Shown here: one piece after another, positions 62,883-64,000 of the stretch
Layout: every line of letters starts with the position of its first letter
Position numbering within the stretch: position 1 is the first letter of the stretch
Made by a program: the position numbers and the translations under genes
Notes under the pieces: model-generated
Told to the model about the DNA's origin: nothing
The model's input: the letters and a program-made list of their open reading frames with translations, nothing else
Database searches by the model: none
Source of the DNA: Rhizobium sp. L1K21
Lineage (GTDB): Bacteria > Pseudomonadota > Alphaproteobacteria > Rhizobiales > Rhizobiaceae
Direction of reading: 5' to 3'
NCBI RefSeq assembly: GCF_024055895.1
Contig: NZ_JAMXLE010000004.1
Span: forward strand, 124,001-188,000
DNA length: 64,000 nt

Positions 62883-63875
62883 ATGAAGCCTTATTCAAAC
62901 GATCTTGAACGGACCCTGAGCCGCTTTGGCTATTATGGACGCGGCGCGGTGCTGGGCGCTTTGCCGCGCAAGCCTTTCATCAAGGCACGCGAAAAGCTGT
63001 TTGCGACGTTGAAGGACAGCGAACTCGACGCGCTGATGGCGCGCGTGAACTATTACAACAAGCTCACCCGCGATGGGCACAGGTCCAAGCCTGAAACCCC
63101 GCTCGACAAGGTAGATCGTTCGCGAAGCCGCTATTATCTCGATCTGTCGGAATATCTGCGGTACTTCCCGGCAGATTTGAATGTCGACTATCTTTTTGGC
63201 GATATCACGGAAATCCCGCACCGCCCGAGCCTGCTGAAGAGCAGGCCCATTGCGGGCGACAATGCCAATTCCGTGGTGATGAACCTCGACAAGTTTCGCC
63301 ACTACACGCTCTATCGCGACACCAGGAGCTGGGACCAGAAAAAGCCGGTTGCGGTCTGGCGCGGACATATGAACAATCCCATGCGCCGGGCGCTGCTGGA
63401 TGCGCATTTCGATAGCCCCTTTGCCGATGTCGGTCATTCCGGCTCGGTCGAAAAACACGGGCCGGGCGCAAAGCCGAAAGTGCCGCAGCTTGCGCAATTC
63501 GATTATCGCTACATTCTCTCCGTCGAGGGTGTTGATGTGGCAACCAACCTGAAATGGGCGATGGCATCGAACAGCATCTGCCTGGCGCCAAAACCGCGTT
63601 TCGAGACCTGGTATGCCGAAGGCCAATTGATCCCCGACCATCATTTTGTTCTGCTGCGCGACGATTTTTCCGACCTGGAAGAAAAGATCGACATGCTGGA
63701 AAGCAACCCGGTGCTGGCGCAAGAGATCATCCAAAACGCGAATGCCTATATCAGAGGCTTTCTCGACCCCGAGACCGAGCGGCGCGTTTCATTGCTCGTG
63801 CTGCAGAAATATTTCGAGGCGACGGGCCAGGTTTCGCCTTCTGCCTTTTCCGACGCCTTCTTCGGGGGCGCTTAA
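62883..63875 (+). CDS. Glycosyltransferase family 90 (CAP10-like) protein
   Basis: Protein of 330 residues related to CAP10/LPS-modifying glycosyltransferases. Signatures are PVAVWRGHMNNPMRRALLD, LAQFDYRYILSVEGVDVATNLKWAMASNS and LIPDHHFVLLRDDFSDL, which form the nucleotide-sugar site. No signal peptide, so it should act at the cytoplasmic face, probably on lipopolysaccharide or another surface glycan. The start is the ATG giving MKPYSNDLERT. The open frame upstream is unconserved. Confidence 0.85.
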   Translation: MKPYSNDLERTLSRFGYYGRGAVLGALPRKPFIKAREKLFATLKDSELDALMARVNYYNKLTRDGHRSKPETPLDKVDRSRSRYYLDLSEYLRYFPADLNVDYLFGDITEIPHRPSLLKSRPIAGDNANSVVMNLDKFRHYTLYRDTRSWDQKKPVAVWRGHMNNPMRRALLDAHFDSPFADVGHSGSVEKHGPGAKPKVPQLAQFDYRYILSVEGVDVATNLKWAMASNSICLAPKPRFETWYAEGQLIPDHHFVLLRDDFSDLEEKIDMLESNPVLAQEIIQNANAYIRGFLDPETERRVSLLVLQKYFEATGQVSPSAFSDAFFGGA

Positions 63876-63950
63876 GTCCGATCCGGTCGAAAAATCGTGC
63901 AAGCGAATTCAATTGCCCGCTTGTGCAAAAATTGATATGAGCCAGCCATC

Positions 63951-64000
63951 ATGAGGATTGTTGCGAAAACCGGCTGCCCTATCGAGCGCGCTTTTGTCCT
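63951..64000 (+). CDS. Possible start of a gene running off the window
   Basis: An ATG opens a frame (MRIVAKTGCPIERAFV) that continues to the window end. There is no clear ribosome site and the fragment is too short to identify. Confidence 0.25.
   Translation, partial: MRIVAKTGCPIERAFV

Overview
The window is a continuous stretch of a high-GC alphaproteobacterial chromosome. The gene families, the SAM-II riboswitch in front of metA, the Ala/Glu-tailed S16 and L19 proteins, the CTATAT-type -10 boxes and a rhizobial-type intergenic palindrome all point to the Hyphomicrobiales (Rhizobiales), most likely Brucellaceae (Brucella/Ochrobactrum). This rests on recalled family features, not on a database search. 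No rRNA, prophage, insertion sequence or CRISPR array is visible. Nearly all genes are housekeeping or conserved accessory genes.

Layout. 0-7 kb: nitrogen sensing and ammonium uptake (glnK-amtB with a sigma-54 promoter and an NtrC-like site), a TesB thioesterase, a UbiH-type monooxygenase and a protein-quality set (CnoX-like, Lon N-domain, Trm112-like, prolyl-tRNA deacylase). 7-11 kb: tRNA-Gly(GCC), a LuxR solo, a small secreted orphan and a GNAT/RimK-type ATP-grasp pair. 11-15.6 kb: galM, a CoxE-like VWA protein and a MoxR ATPase with metA between them, metA carrying a SAM-II riboswitch and an attenuator-like hairpin. 15.6-18.7 kb: an ABC export-type operon with a NEW3-domain surface protein. 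18.9-24.8 kb: Uup, thiamine pyrophosphokinase and the TPP-riboswitch thiBPQ operon. 25-31.3 kb: M48 lipoprotein protease, CarD, FdxA, an S4-domain protein and a large SUV3-like helicase.

31.3-36.3 kb is the most unusual part: a membrane-anchored LytTR regulator divergent from a five-helix membrane protein, two alpha/beta hydrolases, a hotdog thioesterase, and four copies of one bipartite promoter module (two CGAATC boxes 11 bp apart, then a GTTC box and a CTATAT-like -10) with identical spacing. Two copies head the hydrolase and thioesterase genes. The other two stand in a gene-free 0.6 kb stretch. I read this as a local, probably LytTR-controlled regulon.

36.4-49.6 kb: acnA, the cytochrome c maturation genes ccmABCDG (with a palindromic repeat between ccmA and ccmB), dapF-mtaB-ftsY, a YciB-type septation protein, a UPF0314 protein and tamA. 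49.7-60 kb: tamB, ffh, an atypical small membrane ORF, chorismate mutase, rpsP-rimM-trmD, a TauE/SafE exporter and rplS. 60-64 kb: an amino-acid ABC binding protein and permease without ATPase, a GcvA-like LysR regulator and a GT90-type glycosyltransferase.

Starts were chosen from ribosome-binding sites and family N-termini. GTG and TTG starts are noted where used.
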